Assembly (NCBI GenBank): GCA_019925105.1
Contig: JAHGAU010000005.1
Coordinates: forward strand, 1,550,001 to 1,614,000
Reading direction: 5' to 3'
Length of the DNA: 64,000 bases
From: Niebla homalea
Taxonomy: Eukaryota > Ascomycota > Lecanoromycetes > Lecanorales > Ramalinaceae
Below the pieces are notes generated by a model. That model saw only the letters and a list, made by a program, of their open reading frames with translations. It searched no databases and was not told the origin of the DNA. Shown here in pieces: positions 31,196 through 42,359 of this stretch; position 1 is the stretch's first letter; every line of letters starts with the position of its first letter. A program made the position numbers and the translations under genes.

Positions 31196-32012
31196 TTTTG
31201 CATACGTTGACTTTTGAGGTATGTCGTTTCCTTGGTGTGCGAAGCTTTGTCGCCAGTTGAGAATGCGCTGCAGAAATTTCAGACTGTTTCGTAGCCCGGG
31301 TATTAATGGAGAGACAGAGCAATTTGCACCATCTTAAGCAGCGGTCTCCTAAATATTAGGGACTTGCACCTGTTTTTCAGCCTCACCGGCAATGATAACA
31401 CAGTCCCGAGCGGGCGGACGTGCGTGCTGCCATAAGCATGATCACAGTTGATCGGGGCCGTATGCGGCGTAGTATTCTGCCCGGGGCCCCAGTCCGTCAG
31501 ACGGAACCTTTCACCGACCTCGACCGGCACAGTCTTTTTTGCAGAAAACCACTTCGTTCTGAAGCAGGCACTCACTGTGAAGCTGTTCGCGGCCTGTCAC
31601 CGTCTTCCCCGACGCAGATCTAAGTCTCGGTCCAGGACAAGATCGAGTCCGGTGCGCTACCCGCTTACCTTTGCGCAAAGCCGTCGCGTCTTATCACTTG
31701 CTGTTTCTCACCATGAGTCATTCGTCAGGAAAACACGGTCCAGCATGCCGGGTCCGTTGCGACCTCGCTAAGGACAGTGCTGTTCTGCGCGGTGAATGCC
31801 GAAGGGAAGGTATTTAAAGGTGACTCAGCCAGTAGACGAATCTAATTGGACGGAGAAGCTCATCGAAAAAGACTTTGGATGCTTGCCAAAAGCTCTATGA
31901 TATATAATTCATGTCTGAAGTATTGTACTCGGAAGCTCCACTGCTTCTAGCCATCTCAATTGGCCTCTTGGCTGCGTGCAAGATCCATTTCCCTTCTCTT
32001 ATACAGTCGAAA
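31196..32012. promoter_or_regulatory. Divergent promoter of DUF3237 and HR-PKS genes with three CGG-N9-CCG sites
   Basis: Sites at 31482-31496, 31502-31516 and 31736-31750, each with nine bases between CGG and CCG. A TATATAA box lies at 31901-31907, which argues that the ATG at 31911 is upstream of transcription and that translation starts at 32013. Confidence 0.6.
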
Positions 32013-35000
32013 ATGCCATTCATATACGATGCGACTAGCTCCGGCTCTGACCAGGGCGTCGAGCAGTCTCAGAAGTATTGGTCGATTGTTTCGGACGAAG
32101 ACTATGCTGCTCGTGATTTTCCGGGCTCCGCTGAGAAGCCGCTCTCGCAGCAGCTGGAGCCCATTGCCGTCATTGGCATGGTAAGCTCCCCGAAAGTTGA
32201 CTAGACTACCATCGTTGCTTATACACTGACTTCACTCAGGGTTGCCGCTTGCCTGGGGATGTTTCTTCACCAGAAGGGCTCTGGGATCTCATGATGGACC
32301 ATCGTACTGGTCGTACCCCCAAAGTCCCGGAGTCAAGGTTTAATATTGACGCTCATTTCCATCCCAACAACGAACGTCCCGGATCCTTCAACGTTCTAGG
32401 AGGCTATTTTTTGAACTCCACCCTGCAAGAATTCGACCCAGGCCTTTTTAATATTTCTCCAATCGAGGCTATGTGGCTTGATCCTCAACAAAGAAAGCTT
32501 CTAGAGGTGGTGTATGAGACTCTTGAGTCCTCGGGCACGCCTATCGAGAAAATCTCTGGCACTAAGACTGCTTGCTTCGTTGGCAGTTTCACTGCTGATT
32601 ACCAGCAAATGTCGTTCAAGGAGCCCGACTTTCGACACTCTTATGCAGGTTTGGTCATCTCCAGCTTGCCGATGTTCGAGATCGTCTGACACCTAGAATA
32701 GCGACCGGTGTTGATCCAGGTATCCTCAGTAATCGCATCAGTCACGTATTCAACTTCTCCGGTCCTAGTATTACAGTCAATACGGCCTGCTCGTCTTCAG
32801 TATATGCAATGCATAACGCCTGTAACGCTCTGAGGAACGGCGAATGCGAGGGCGCTATTGTGGGCGGCACAAATCTCGTCCTCACCGTTGACCAACATAT
32901 GAATACTGCCAAGCTTGGCGTTCTATCAGATACCAGCGAATGCCACACCTTCGACGCTTGCGCCGATGGCTATGGTCGCGCAGACGGAGTAGGCGCAGTC
33001 TATCTCAAGCGGCTGAGTGATGCTCTCCGCGATGGTGATCCCATTAGAGCCTGTCTTAGATCTTCCGCAGTCAACAGCAATGGCAAGGTGCCTTCGGTTG
33101 GAATTACTTATCCTAATCGAGAAGGTCAGGAGGAAGTCATCCGACATGCATACACACGCGGAGGGAATCTTGACCCGAAACTGACGGTGAGTGCTCCGAT
33201 TCTAGGCGGTACACAAGCCCAGTAGCTGACATTTGCAAAGGGTTATTTCGAGATTCACGGCACCGGCACTCCTGTCGGAGATCCCATTGAGTGCAATGCA
33301 GTCTCACTCGCGATGAACGACAACCGCTCTGCGAACGAAGAACCGCTCAATATTGGCGCTGTCAAGACCAACATCGGACACAGCGAGGCGGCAAGTGGCC
33401 TCTCAGCTGTGATTAAAGCATGCTTGACGGTGGAGAAAGGGATCATTCCACCAATCTACAAGCTGAACACCCCGAACCCCAACATCAAGTGGGATGATTG
33501 GAAGATCAAGCCTGTCACCCGCGCAATGCAGTTCCCCAAGCACTTGCCCGTGAAACGAGTGAGTGTCAACAGCTTCGGTTACGGTGGTACCAATGGCCAC
33601 ATTATTGTAGAAGCGGTGGACACGTTGGTTCCGGGCTACTATTTCCGCAGACCAAAGCCCAAGACAAGGGGTGGGGTTGCCAGAAAGCGTCCACACCTGC
33701 TTCTGTTCTCCGCTCATGATACTGCCACCCTTAGGCGCAATAACCTTGCTCTGTCAAAGGTGGTCAACAACTATGACTTGCACGATCTTTCTCGCACCCT
33801 GGCCAACCACCGCTCGAAGCTGGGTCACCGGGGCTTCGCCGTAACGAACTGGGAGAACATCACGAATCTGTTTGAGAACAATCAAACAAACGTCCATTTC
33901 GGCGAGGCGAAAGGTGCTTCACCAGTTCTTGGTTTCCTGTTTACCGGCCAGGGCAGTCAATGGCCGCGAATGGGCGCTGAGCTGATGAAGTACTACCCCA
34001 GCTTCATGGGCACTATTCGACACATGGACCTTATTCTTGGAGATCTGCCAGACGCTCCTGACTGGACTATCGAAGACCTTCTGCTAGAGGAAGCCGAGTC
34101 CTCGAGAGTGGGTGAAGCTGAATTTTCTCAGCCATTGTGCACAGCTATTCAAATCGCGCTAGTGGACATCCTAGGCCAATGGGGCGTGACGCCTACAGTC
34201 ACAGCTGGTCACTCTTCCGGAGAGATTGCAGCTGCATACGCTGCGGGAATCATCTCCGCCAGTCACGCCATCATCGCTGCATTCTATCGTGGAAAAGTGG
34301 TCAGTAAAGTTAACACCAACGGTGCTATGATGGCAGTTGGACTGGGCCCCGAAGAGGTCGCTCAGTATCTAACGGGGTACGAGAAGGAAGTTTGTGTTGC
34401 TTGCCACAACTCGAACTCACTCGTTACACTTTCCGGAGACAATGATGCCCTGCAAAAGATCAAGGCTTCTCTAGACGCCGAGAAAGTGTTTGCGCGATTG
34501 GTAAACACTGGAGGCAAGGCTTATCATTCGCCTCACATGCTGGCCGTCTCCGAAGAGTATCGGAGCTTGATGCAGGAAGGAGCAGACGTCTTCGCCTCTG
34601 ATCCTCCCTCGCGTCCGCGATGCGTGATGATCAGCTCGGTGACAAACAAGGCGCTTGGTCCAGACGCTTCCTTGGACGAGACTTACTGGTCAGCCAACTT
34701 GACAAGTCCAGTGTTATTCACCGAGGCGGTTGAAAACATCGGCCACCAATCGTCCTTGAATGTCAACCTCCTCGTCGAGATCGGTCCCCATTCATCTTTC
34801 TCGGGTCCGGTCCGCCAAATCTGCACCGCCAACAAGTTTGAGAAACTGGCTTATGTGCCCACACTGGTTAGAAATCAGTCTTCCGCAGAGAACCTCCTTA
34901 GCACGGCAGGTAATTTGTTCCTCAAGGGCTACAATCTCGACTTGGCCCGTGTCACCGCTATCGAGGAGATCTTTCCTTCCGGCAAGCTCAATCTTCGTAG

Positions 35001-38000
35001 TGGCTCGATTATCGTCGATCTGCCCAACTATCAGTGGAACTATGCCAAGACGCTTTGGGCTGAACCCAGACACTCTGTTGAGCATAGGGCTCCTAAATTC
35101 CCACGCCATGATCTTCTCGGAGCACAAATTCCTGGAGGTTCTAAATTTGAGCCAATGTGGCGCAATATGCTGCGTATTCGAGACGTGCCGTGGCTCACTT
35201 CTCACTCCCTGGGCAATGAGGCGGTGTTCCCTGCCGCTGGATACTTTTCAATGGCCATTGAGGCCATTCGCCAGCTTGAGGAAACCAGCCCAGATCCACA
35301 GCCAGCCGAATCGTTCATCCTTCGTGACATCTCGATCAAGAAAGCCTTGGTTACACCTGACACAGATGATGGTGTTGAAACCATGTTCAGTATGCGTACC
35401 TCGATCTTCAGCGAGCATGATGAAAAGCCCGTTTGGTGGGACTTCAACATCACCAGCTTCGATGCGAGCGAAAACAGCTGGAAGGAACATTGCACCGGAT
35501 CTGTACGTGCTAGTGGACGCTCGAGAGGAGAGACTGGTCGCACACCTCCAGCATTTCCTCAGAGAGCCAGCGGTAAGTCTTGGAATCAGGGCCTCCGCGA
35601 GGTCGGTTTCGACTATGGTCCCGGCTTCCAAGACATAGACAATATCCGATTCAATGGCAAAACGTACGAGGCTGCCGCGGATACAATTGTCAAGCAGGAG
35701 GCAGGTAACATGGAAGGAGAGTCTCGCCATGTCCTGCATCCCGGCTGCGTCGACTCGTGTCTCCAGCTCGTCATTGTTTCCATCTACGCCGGAAATCTCA
35801 ATCGTATGACATGCGGTGCTGTGCCCATCCAAGTTGACGAGGTCACCTTTTTCCCCCCCACTCAAAGACAACTCGACGCCTCCAAAGGTCACGCTTATGC
35901 CTGGACAGGAGCCCGCGGCTATCGTTCCTTCCACAGCGGGTGTCAGCTACTGGGCGATGATGGGGAGCTGTTGATGGACATTAGCGGCATGCGTACGGTC
36001 GCCTATGAGGCCGCGCGACCCCAATCGGCTCTCGAACCCCTCAAGAGCGAGCCCTACATGGCGTCTATCTGGAAAGAAGACGCCGCGCTGTTGGGCTCTG
36101 GCAAAGCAACAAATTTCATGACTGGGGAAGACCTTCTTCAACTCTTTTCATTCAAGTCATCCGGACTTAGTATGCTGCAGGTATCCTCCGTGGCCTCGCT
36201 GGAGACTTTCCCTCCGACCAGCAACATCGACATGGACATCACGATTGGTGATCTCTCGGAAGAGGTGCCAACAAACCTTCAGAGCGCGTTTGACATGTTT
36301 GCCAGTTACAAGTACCTCAAACTCGACGGTAAAGGCGAGAAAGAGGCGCTGAACGCTACTTTCGACCTGGTCGTCGCTGAGAGTGGAGCTTTATCCTTTG
36401 ATGTTAGCGGTCTACGACGTCTGCTCAAACCTGAAGGGCGTTTGCTGCTGATTAACGCCGCCAAACACCCTTTGGAAGATTTGACCCAATCAGGTTTCTC
36501 AATGGTCCAGACAGTCTTTGTCAACCAGACGCCCATTGTGCTTGCACGGGTGGTCGAAGCGGCTGCAGAAGCACCTACGGAGTCAAAGTCAAAGAGCTTC
36601 GTTGTCACTTACAGGAATGAGCCTACCACCTTGACCACGCAGATCTCTTCGTTACTATCTGCTCACGCAGAAGTCAAACTCCAACAGCTGAGCGTCTGTA
36701 AGGTGACAGGTGATGATCATGTCATCGTGGCAGCAGATCTTGAAGGCCCGATGCTACCCAGCCTTATGGAAAAGGAGCTCGAAGGTCTGCAGCGCATCTC
36801 GCAGACCTGCTCTAAACTCACGTGGTTGTCGGCTGGCGGTATTATGGAAGGCGGGATTCCGGAACATGCCATGGCGTCGGGTCTCGCTCGATCGCTTATC
36901 TCTGAAAATGCCCACCTCAATCTCGTCACGATCGACCTCAATCTTGGAACTACCAGCTCCACAGACGCGATTGATCTGGTCAACAGATGCATCGCCACAC
37001 AAACTGCTGGTGCTAGCGTTGCCGAGACAGAGTATGCTATCTCTAACGACAAGGTCTATATCAGCCGCGTGGTGCCAGACTCTCCTCTCAACATCGTTTA
37101 TGGTCCATCAGCGGAAGATGCTACTCTTCAAGCTGTCGAGGACACAGCTCCCATCATCGGTAACGTACGGGACAACAAGGTGGTATGGACCTTGAATAGA
37201 CACTCTCGAGCTTTGCTGTCGCCCGGTCATGTTGAGATAAGGGTGCTGTATGCTGGTCTCAACCACGAGAGTATTCAGGTCATCAATGGTACAGACTATC
37301 CTACCACACTTCCTATGGAGACAACTGGCGTTGTCAGTCGCGTGGGCAAAGCTGTCACCTCTATTGCTGTTGGAGACTGTGTCGTCGCTCTTTACGCTGC
37401 AAACATGGGTCGCTTCCAGTCCGTGCCTGTCAACAGAGTATTCAGGGTGAAAGCCAAACGAGAAGACCTACTGCAACTCGCCAGTCTACCAATGGCCTAT
37501 GGTCGCGCGCTCTATGGGTTGTCACACCTGGCGAGGGTGCAGCCTGGAGAGTCGGTCTTCATCCTCAGTCCTACTGGGCCCGCCGGACTTGCAGCCATTA
37601 CCATCTGCAAAGCTATTGGAGCGCAGGTGACTGTGGTACTGGAGAAGGATGAGGATGCAGGAGGCCTCGTTGGCGACTTTGCCCTGGCGGATGATCAAAT
37701 TATCTCTGCGGCACCGAACCTGTTGCGTCGTCGGATTCTCGAACGCACCAACAATAAGGGGCCGGATGTCATTTTCAGTTGCAGCACCGTGCCCAAGTCG
37801 TTGGCTCGTGAATGCTGGCGCTACATTGGCCACCAAGGGCGCTTCATCGACTTTGGACGCAAAGACGTCCTGAAGCGTTCTGCAATTGACATTGTTCCTC
37901 TTCATGCCGGAGCGCAATATCTGTCATTCGACTTTGTTGAGATGTTGCAGTCGTCATCTTCGATCTTGACCACCATCCTCGGTGATCTCATTGAGATGTA

Positions 38001-39312
38001 CGAGGCGGGCAAAATTTCCATCATGCCACCTAAGAACGTCGTTCAACTCCAAGACCTTGACAGCGCAGTTACCAAGTTCGACGAGAGCTTTGCTTCTGGC
38101 AAGTCCGTGCTCGCCTACAGCGGGAAACAGAACCTTTCAGTGCTCCCGCCTCGTCCAGAGATTCAGCTCAACCCGGATGGGACTTACTTCTTGGTTGGAT
38201 GTCTTGGCGGCTTGGGCCGCAGTTTGACCTCCTGGATGTTAAGTAAAGGCGCACGTCGATTCGCATTCCTTTCGCGGTCTGGCGCCGATGCACCTTCTGC
38301 CGCTCGACTGGTAGGAGATCTCAAGTCTGCCGGAGCGCACATCGATATCTTCCGCGGCGATGTCTCAAATTTGACCGATGTCGAAGAAGCTGTGGCATCG
38401 ATTCCTTCTGCTCATCCCGTGTCCGGTGTCATTCATGCCGCTATGGTCCTACGGGATGGCATGTTCCATTCTATGACACATGCAAACTGGCACACTTCAA
38501 TTGGACCCAAAGTTCGCGGCGCTTTCAATCTTCACAAGGCACTCGAGAAAGCGCCTCTTGATTTTTTCCTGGTCACCTCCTCCACGTCAGGAACGCTTGG
38601 CACACCAGGTCAGACAAACTACGCTGCTGCCAACGCGTTCATGGACAATTTCGCACGTTGGAGACACTCACATGGCCTGCCTGCTACGTCAATCGTCCTT
38701 CCCATGGTGCTTGGTGTTGGTGTTGTAGCTGAGAACCCAGAGCTTGAAGTTGCCCTCAAGCGCAAGGGTATCTACGGTATCGACGAGTCACATCTCTTGC
38801 AGTCTTTCGAGGCAGCGATCTTCTCGAAACAGACTGCTTCACCCACTGATCAGCTCATCATTGGTCTTGACCCTGCGCTCCTCGCGAAATCGGTCAACTC
38901 CTCGGAGACCGTGGATGGCTTCTGGCTGGACGACTCTCGCTTCGAAAAGCTTCTGCATTCCATCCGCAAGTACGCCGGTGCCGCTGGCGGGTCTGCTGGT
39001 GGTGATTCTATCAAAGGCTCCATCCTATCTGCGCCCTCATTTGATGAAGCTGTGGAGCTGGTCGTCGCGCACTTTGGTGAAAAGCTGGCACGACTACTGC
39101 TCCTCGATCCCAGTCTCATACAGCCCGAGGCGACCGCCATCGCAGACTATGGCGTGGACAGCATGATTGGCGCAGAGCTGCGGAACTGGATTTTCAAAAA
39201 TTACAGCCTGGATATTCCTTTCCAACAGCTCCTGTCATCGAGTATGACAATCACGAAATTCGCGAAGGTCGTGTGTGAGAACCTGGGTATGAAGGAGGCT
39301 AACGCTGCTTGA
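32013..39312 (+). CDS. Highly reducing iterative type I polyketide synthase (KS-AT-DH-psiMT-ER-KR-ACP)
   Basis: Model: join(32013..32180,32240..32648,32702..33186,33241..39312), 2377 aa. KS: IAVIGMGCRLPGD, catalytic Cys222 in TACSSS, His360 in HGTGT, His401 in NIGHSEAA. AT (from about 585): FLFTGQGSQWPRMG, active Ser in GHSSGE at about 678. DH (from about 990): HSLGNEAVFPAAGY with the catalytic His near 1008, and HPGCVDSCLQ with the Asp near 1187. Residues about 1295-1455 are a methyltransferase remnant: the end (FDLVVAESGAL...LLKPEGRLLLI) is recognisable but the SAM-binding Gly motif is absent. ER about 1655-1985, with an unusual cofactor loop SPTGPAGLAA. KR about 2000-2180: VGCLGGLGRSL and the Tyr in GQTNYAAANAFMD. 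ACP at the end with Ser near 2327 in YGVDSMIG. No thioesterase, reductase or condensation domain. The alternative ATG at 31911 lies 4 bp after a TATA box. Builds a reduced polyketide chain from malonyl-CoA; product unknown. Confidence 0.95.
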
Positions 39313-39953
39313 AATATCCGATTGTCTATGTGTATATAGGAGTCCGTTATAGATTTCATTGTCCTTGTCACCGTGTTTTCAACGTGTTCGAGTAATTTCG
39401 CCTTGCATGGACGGGTAGCAACTTCGGACGCTGTTACAGTAACTGCCAGAAGAACACCGCGTCCTACCTTGCAATCTTCCAGTCCCGGGTCTTGGATGCC
39501 AAACGCTGGGTAAAAGCTCATATCCCGTGCCGAAAGGTAAGCGTGGAGGTAAGCAGAAGAGGCGGACGCACAACCTCTGGCGCATTTTTCTGATGTTCAT
39601 TATTGCAGTCTCGCAGACCGCCCATCCGGATGCTCCGAGCTCGCGCCAGATCGTGCCAGGCAAAGCAGACTGGACTGCAGCAACGAGCGGGCGAAACGGT
39701 TGCGGTGTTCATGCAAATCAAGGATTGGGAAAGGCGACGAGGAACCCCGCCAAATCATAAGGTAACGGGTGGATCGCGCCTGCTTCCGACGATGAGCTGG
39801 TGGCGAGGGAACTCACGACGACACCCAACCGACGCTCGCAGGCGTTTTGGAAATTTGGATCGCTCTACTATCAGGAAACGGTAGAAGCAAGACCATACGG
39901 AAAAGCAGCTATATTTTGGGAGGTTGTTCTATGAATGATTATCGGACAATTAT

Positions 39954-40560
39954 AGGTCCTGATCTGAGCTGAGACCTTTCCTTCGCTTCCGGCCTTCTCG
40001 ACTTGCTATTCTGCTCTGTTCCCACTCAGCGAGGGCGTCTAGAGCTAAAAGCTTGAGGGCGTCTGGAGACTCCCACGAGGCTTCCCAGACGATCCCAAAT
40101 TCTTCAATATCCCCCCTTATGTGAGCGCCCCTGATCCGCTCGATATACGATTGTCGGTCGATATCATTCTGTGAAATCTCGCTTACTCTTTGTAAATTGC
40201 CAATTTCTCTTTGCAGAACGCCGACCCTTACTTACAGACTCTTGACGTGTTGTCTTAGGATATCGGTTTCTTCTTGCGACTCGTATAAATCCGAGATTGG
40301 TGGTCATGATTTCGTGATCCCTCTGCTTAAGTCCACGTCTCAAATCTGCGACCTCTGTGGTGGAACCCCTTAGATCACTACCTGGGCGTTGCGTGATTCC
40401 TCGAGGTCTACCATACGTCCTTTAGCGATCGTTGAGAAGTCGAGGATCTGGCTACTGCCCTTGTTTGGTATAATCTTAGCCGCCGATCGTCGGTAAGGCA
40501 ACCCGTCCGGATGGTGCGTCACACACAAAGGCTTTGTATTCCGTCGCACGCACGACACCT
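39954..40560 (-). pseudogene. Decayed coiled-coil ORF, possibly transposon-derived
   Basis: Minus-strand reading gives DLYESQEETDILRQHVKSL, an in-frame TAA, then VGVLQREIGNLQRVSEISQNDIDRQ and an ending EWEQSRIASREGRKRRKGLSSDQDL; an upstream frame adds SDLRGSTTEVADLRRGLKQRDHEI. Heptad-like Leu/Ile spacing and high Gln/Glu/Arg content suggest a coiled coil. At least one stop and one frame change separate the parts. I do not recognise the family; gag-like proteins of fungal retroelements have a similar look. Confidence 0.35.
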
Positions 40561-40974
40561 GGTAGAGAAACCCAACACGTCCCCGCCGACGACCGAGAGC
40601 TCGAGATCTTCAGTGATCACGGCTCTTGAATCTGCTTCACTAGAGCTTGCGGTCGATAGCGGCTGCTCCCCTACCCGGCTCCCTGGAAAAAGACGAATAT
40701 CAGTCGAAGGCAGTATAGGCGACTCGCTTTTGCGAATGTATCGTCGATTCCAAAATATGTGGCCGCGGGCGCTAAAATGCGGACTATATCTTAAGATTTT
40801 TGGTTTAACGAATACTCTATGCACTGTAGACGGGACGAACGAAGGGGAAAGAGAAGAGGAGCGTAGGTGGGCGGCCGACAGAGCCATATATGGAGCCATT
40901 CGGTCAGCATCCACTTCCAGCTGGACCACCGACCTCATTTTAAACTTGCAAGAAGTCGATGGCCAGGAAAAACG

Positions 40975-41115
40975 TAGTGACTGGGGAGGAGCACGGGAGA
41001 GCAGTGAGCGAGCACGAGGGAGCAGTGGGGGAGCATGGGAGAGCGATGAGAGAGCATAAGGGAGCAACGAGGGAGCAACGAGGGAGTATACAAAGTGGCG
41101 AAGCGGCCGGTCACG
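40975..41115. repeat. GGGAGCA-type purine repeat tract with GTGGCGAAGCGG block
   Basis: About ten imperfect copies of a GAGGGAGCA-like unit. The same composition and the same following block occur at about 6300-6420. Confidence 0.5.
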
Positions 41116-41380
41116 TGTTACCTTGGGTTCGGCGAAGATATATACATCATATGAATAATAACTCCATCCCCCTACATCACCAAACCACCCTCCAATTCCA
41201 AAGACTTGTTTCACCAACCCAGTATACATTTTCTCCCCACTAGATCTCGCCCCCACCAATATCAATCCCCCTCAGCAACCAAAACCCACGCACCCTTTCC
41301 CCCTTCCCCCATCTCCACCTCAAAGCAACCCCACCCCCACCACCCCCATTCCCCCACACCCCACACAACACCCAAAACCC

Positions 41381-41899
41381 ATGGCCGCCCTCATCCTCGG
41401 CGCCGGCGCCCTCGCCTACGAGCAGGTGCAAAAGAGCCGCGCCCGCCGCAAAGCCCGGCGGGCCCACCACAACGACATCCGCTTCAGCGAGTTGGAGCGC
41501 GAGAACGCGGCGAGATTGCAATTGCAACTGCCGCGGCAGCAGCAAGAGGAGGAAGAGGAGGCAGGAGGGACATGTTCCTGTGGACAGCGGAGGGAGGGGC
41601 GGGGGTGGTGTGAGGAGCATGGGGGGATGCCGTGGGAGGGGGAGGGGAGGGGGAGGGGGAAGGAGGAGGGAGGAGGAGCCGCCTGCGTATGTGGATGTTA
41701 CGGGTGGGGGTTAAGAAGGGGGAGCGGTGGGGAAGAGGAGGGGGGAGGAAGGGAATGCGGGGCAGAGGAGGGGGCGCCTGAGTCGGAGGTGGAGAGGTTG
41801 CGGATTAATGAGGAGAGGAGGAAGATTATGCGGAAGGATAAGGGGTATAGGAGGTTGTTTGGGAGGAAGAAGGGAGGGCAGGAGGCGGTCATTGCGTGA
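41381..41899 (+). CDS. Small conserved fungal protein of unknown function
   Basis: Single exon, 172 aa. Starts MAALILGAGALAYEQVQKSRARRKARRAHHNDIRFSELERENAARL: a short hydrophobic helix, then a very basic segment and a charged helix, a pattern shared by many small fungal proteins of unknown function. Middle is Gly/Glu-rich low complexity with CSCG and CVCGC cysteine clusters. C-terminus is a basic helix (RINEERRKIMRKDKGYRRLFGRKKGG). As in the aminotransferase gene, the coding strand is C-rich at the start and very G-rich after about 41570. No function assigned. Confidence 0.6.
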   Translation: MAALILGAGALAYEQVQKSRARRKARRAHHNDIRFSELERENAARLQLQLPRQQQEEEEEAGGTCSCGQRREGRGWCEEHGGMPWEGEGRGRGKEEGGGAACVCGCYGWGLRRGSGGEEEGGGRECGAEEGAPESEVERLRINEERRKIMRKDKGYRRLFGRKKGGQEAVIA

Positions 41900-42359
41900 T
41901 CGTAGAGGGATTTATGTTGTTATAGGTCATTTGTGTATGCTCGAAGGTGGTCTTATTTGTAAATATGGGCAAGTTCGTATGAAGCATGACATGGAACGAA
42001 CAGGCTGTGATCATATCCATGGTTTTTTAAATCTACCTCATGAACAATCCAAACCGCTGTCTGTGCATGTTGCGCCGGTGAAGAGCGAAGCAGTCGAAGA
42101 AGCAGACATGATCCATGTTTCGCCGTTCGCCTAACATGATTATACCATCCAGCTTGCTGTGGCGGTCAAGGCATGCTTTGGCCATTGCAAGGAGAGAAAC
42201 CCCTCTAATGTATTCCCAAGCCATTCTCATGCCCTTGATCCTTTGTCTTTGATGAAACCTCTTTTGCCATGCCCACCGTCATAGTCATGCCTAGTCTGTC
42301 AACATGAGTATTGTTTCCTTCTTACTTGCCATTTCGATGCTAGGGATAGAGGTGTTGTT
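41900..42359. other. Convergent 3' region, nothing recognised
   Basis: 3' flanks of the small protein and the Hsp70-like gene. No feature seen. Confidence 0.4.

Larger units (their letters stand above)
39313..41380. other. Gene-free region with a decayed ORF and a GGGAGCA repeat tract
   Basis: 39313-39960 shows nothing convincing. 39960-40560 (minus) holds pieces of a coiled-coil protein interrupted by a stop and a frame change; see separate entry. 40975-41095 is a purine tract of GAGGGAGCA-type repeats followed by GTGGCGAAGCGGCCGG. 41160-41380 is a CCCCA-rich pyrimidine leader preceding the gene at 41381. Confidence 0.4.

Noticed and set aside
31911..32012. Upstream in-frame ATG of the PKS (34 extra residues, partly hydrophobic)
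   Set aside because: It lies 4 bp after a TATATAA box and the extra residues are not typical of HR-PKS N-termini; the ATG at 32013 is preferred.
40519..41265. 248-aa minus-strand frame
   Set aside because: Starts at a non-ATG codon, overlaps a purine repeat tract and has no domain; at most part of a decayed element.
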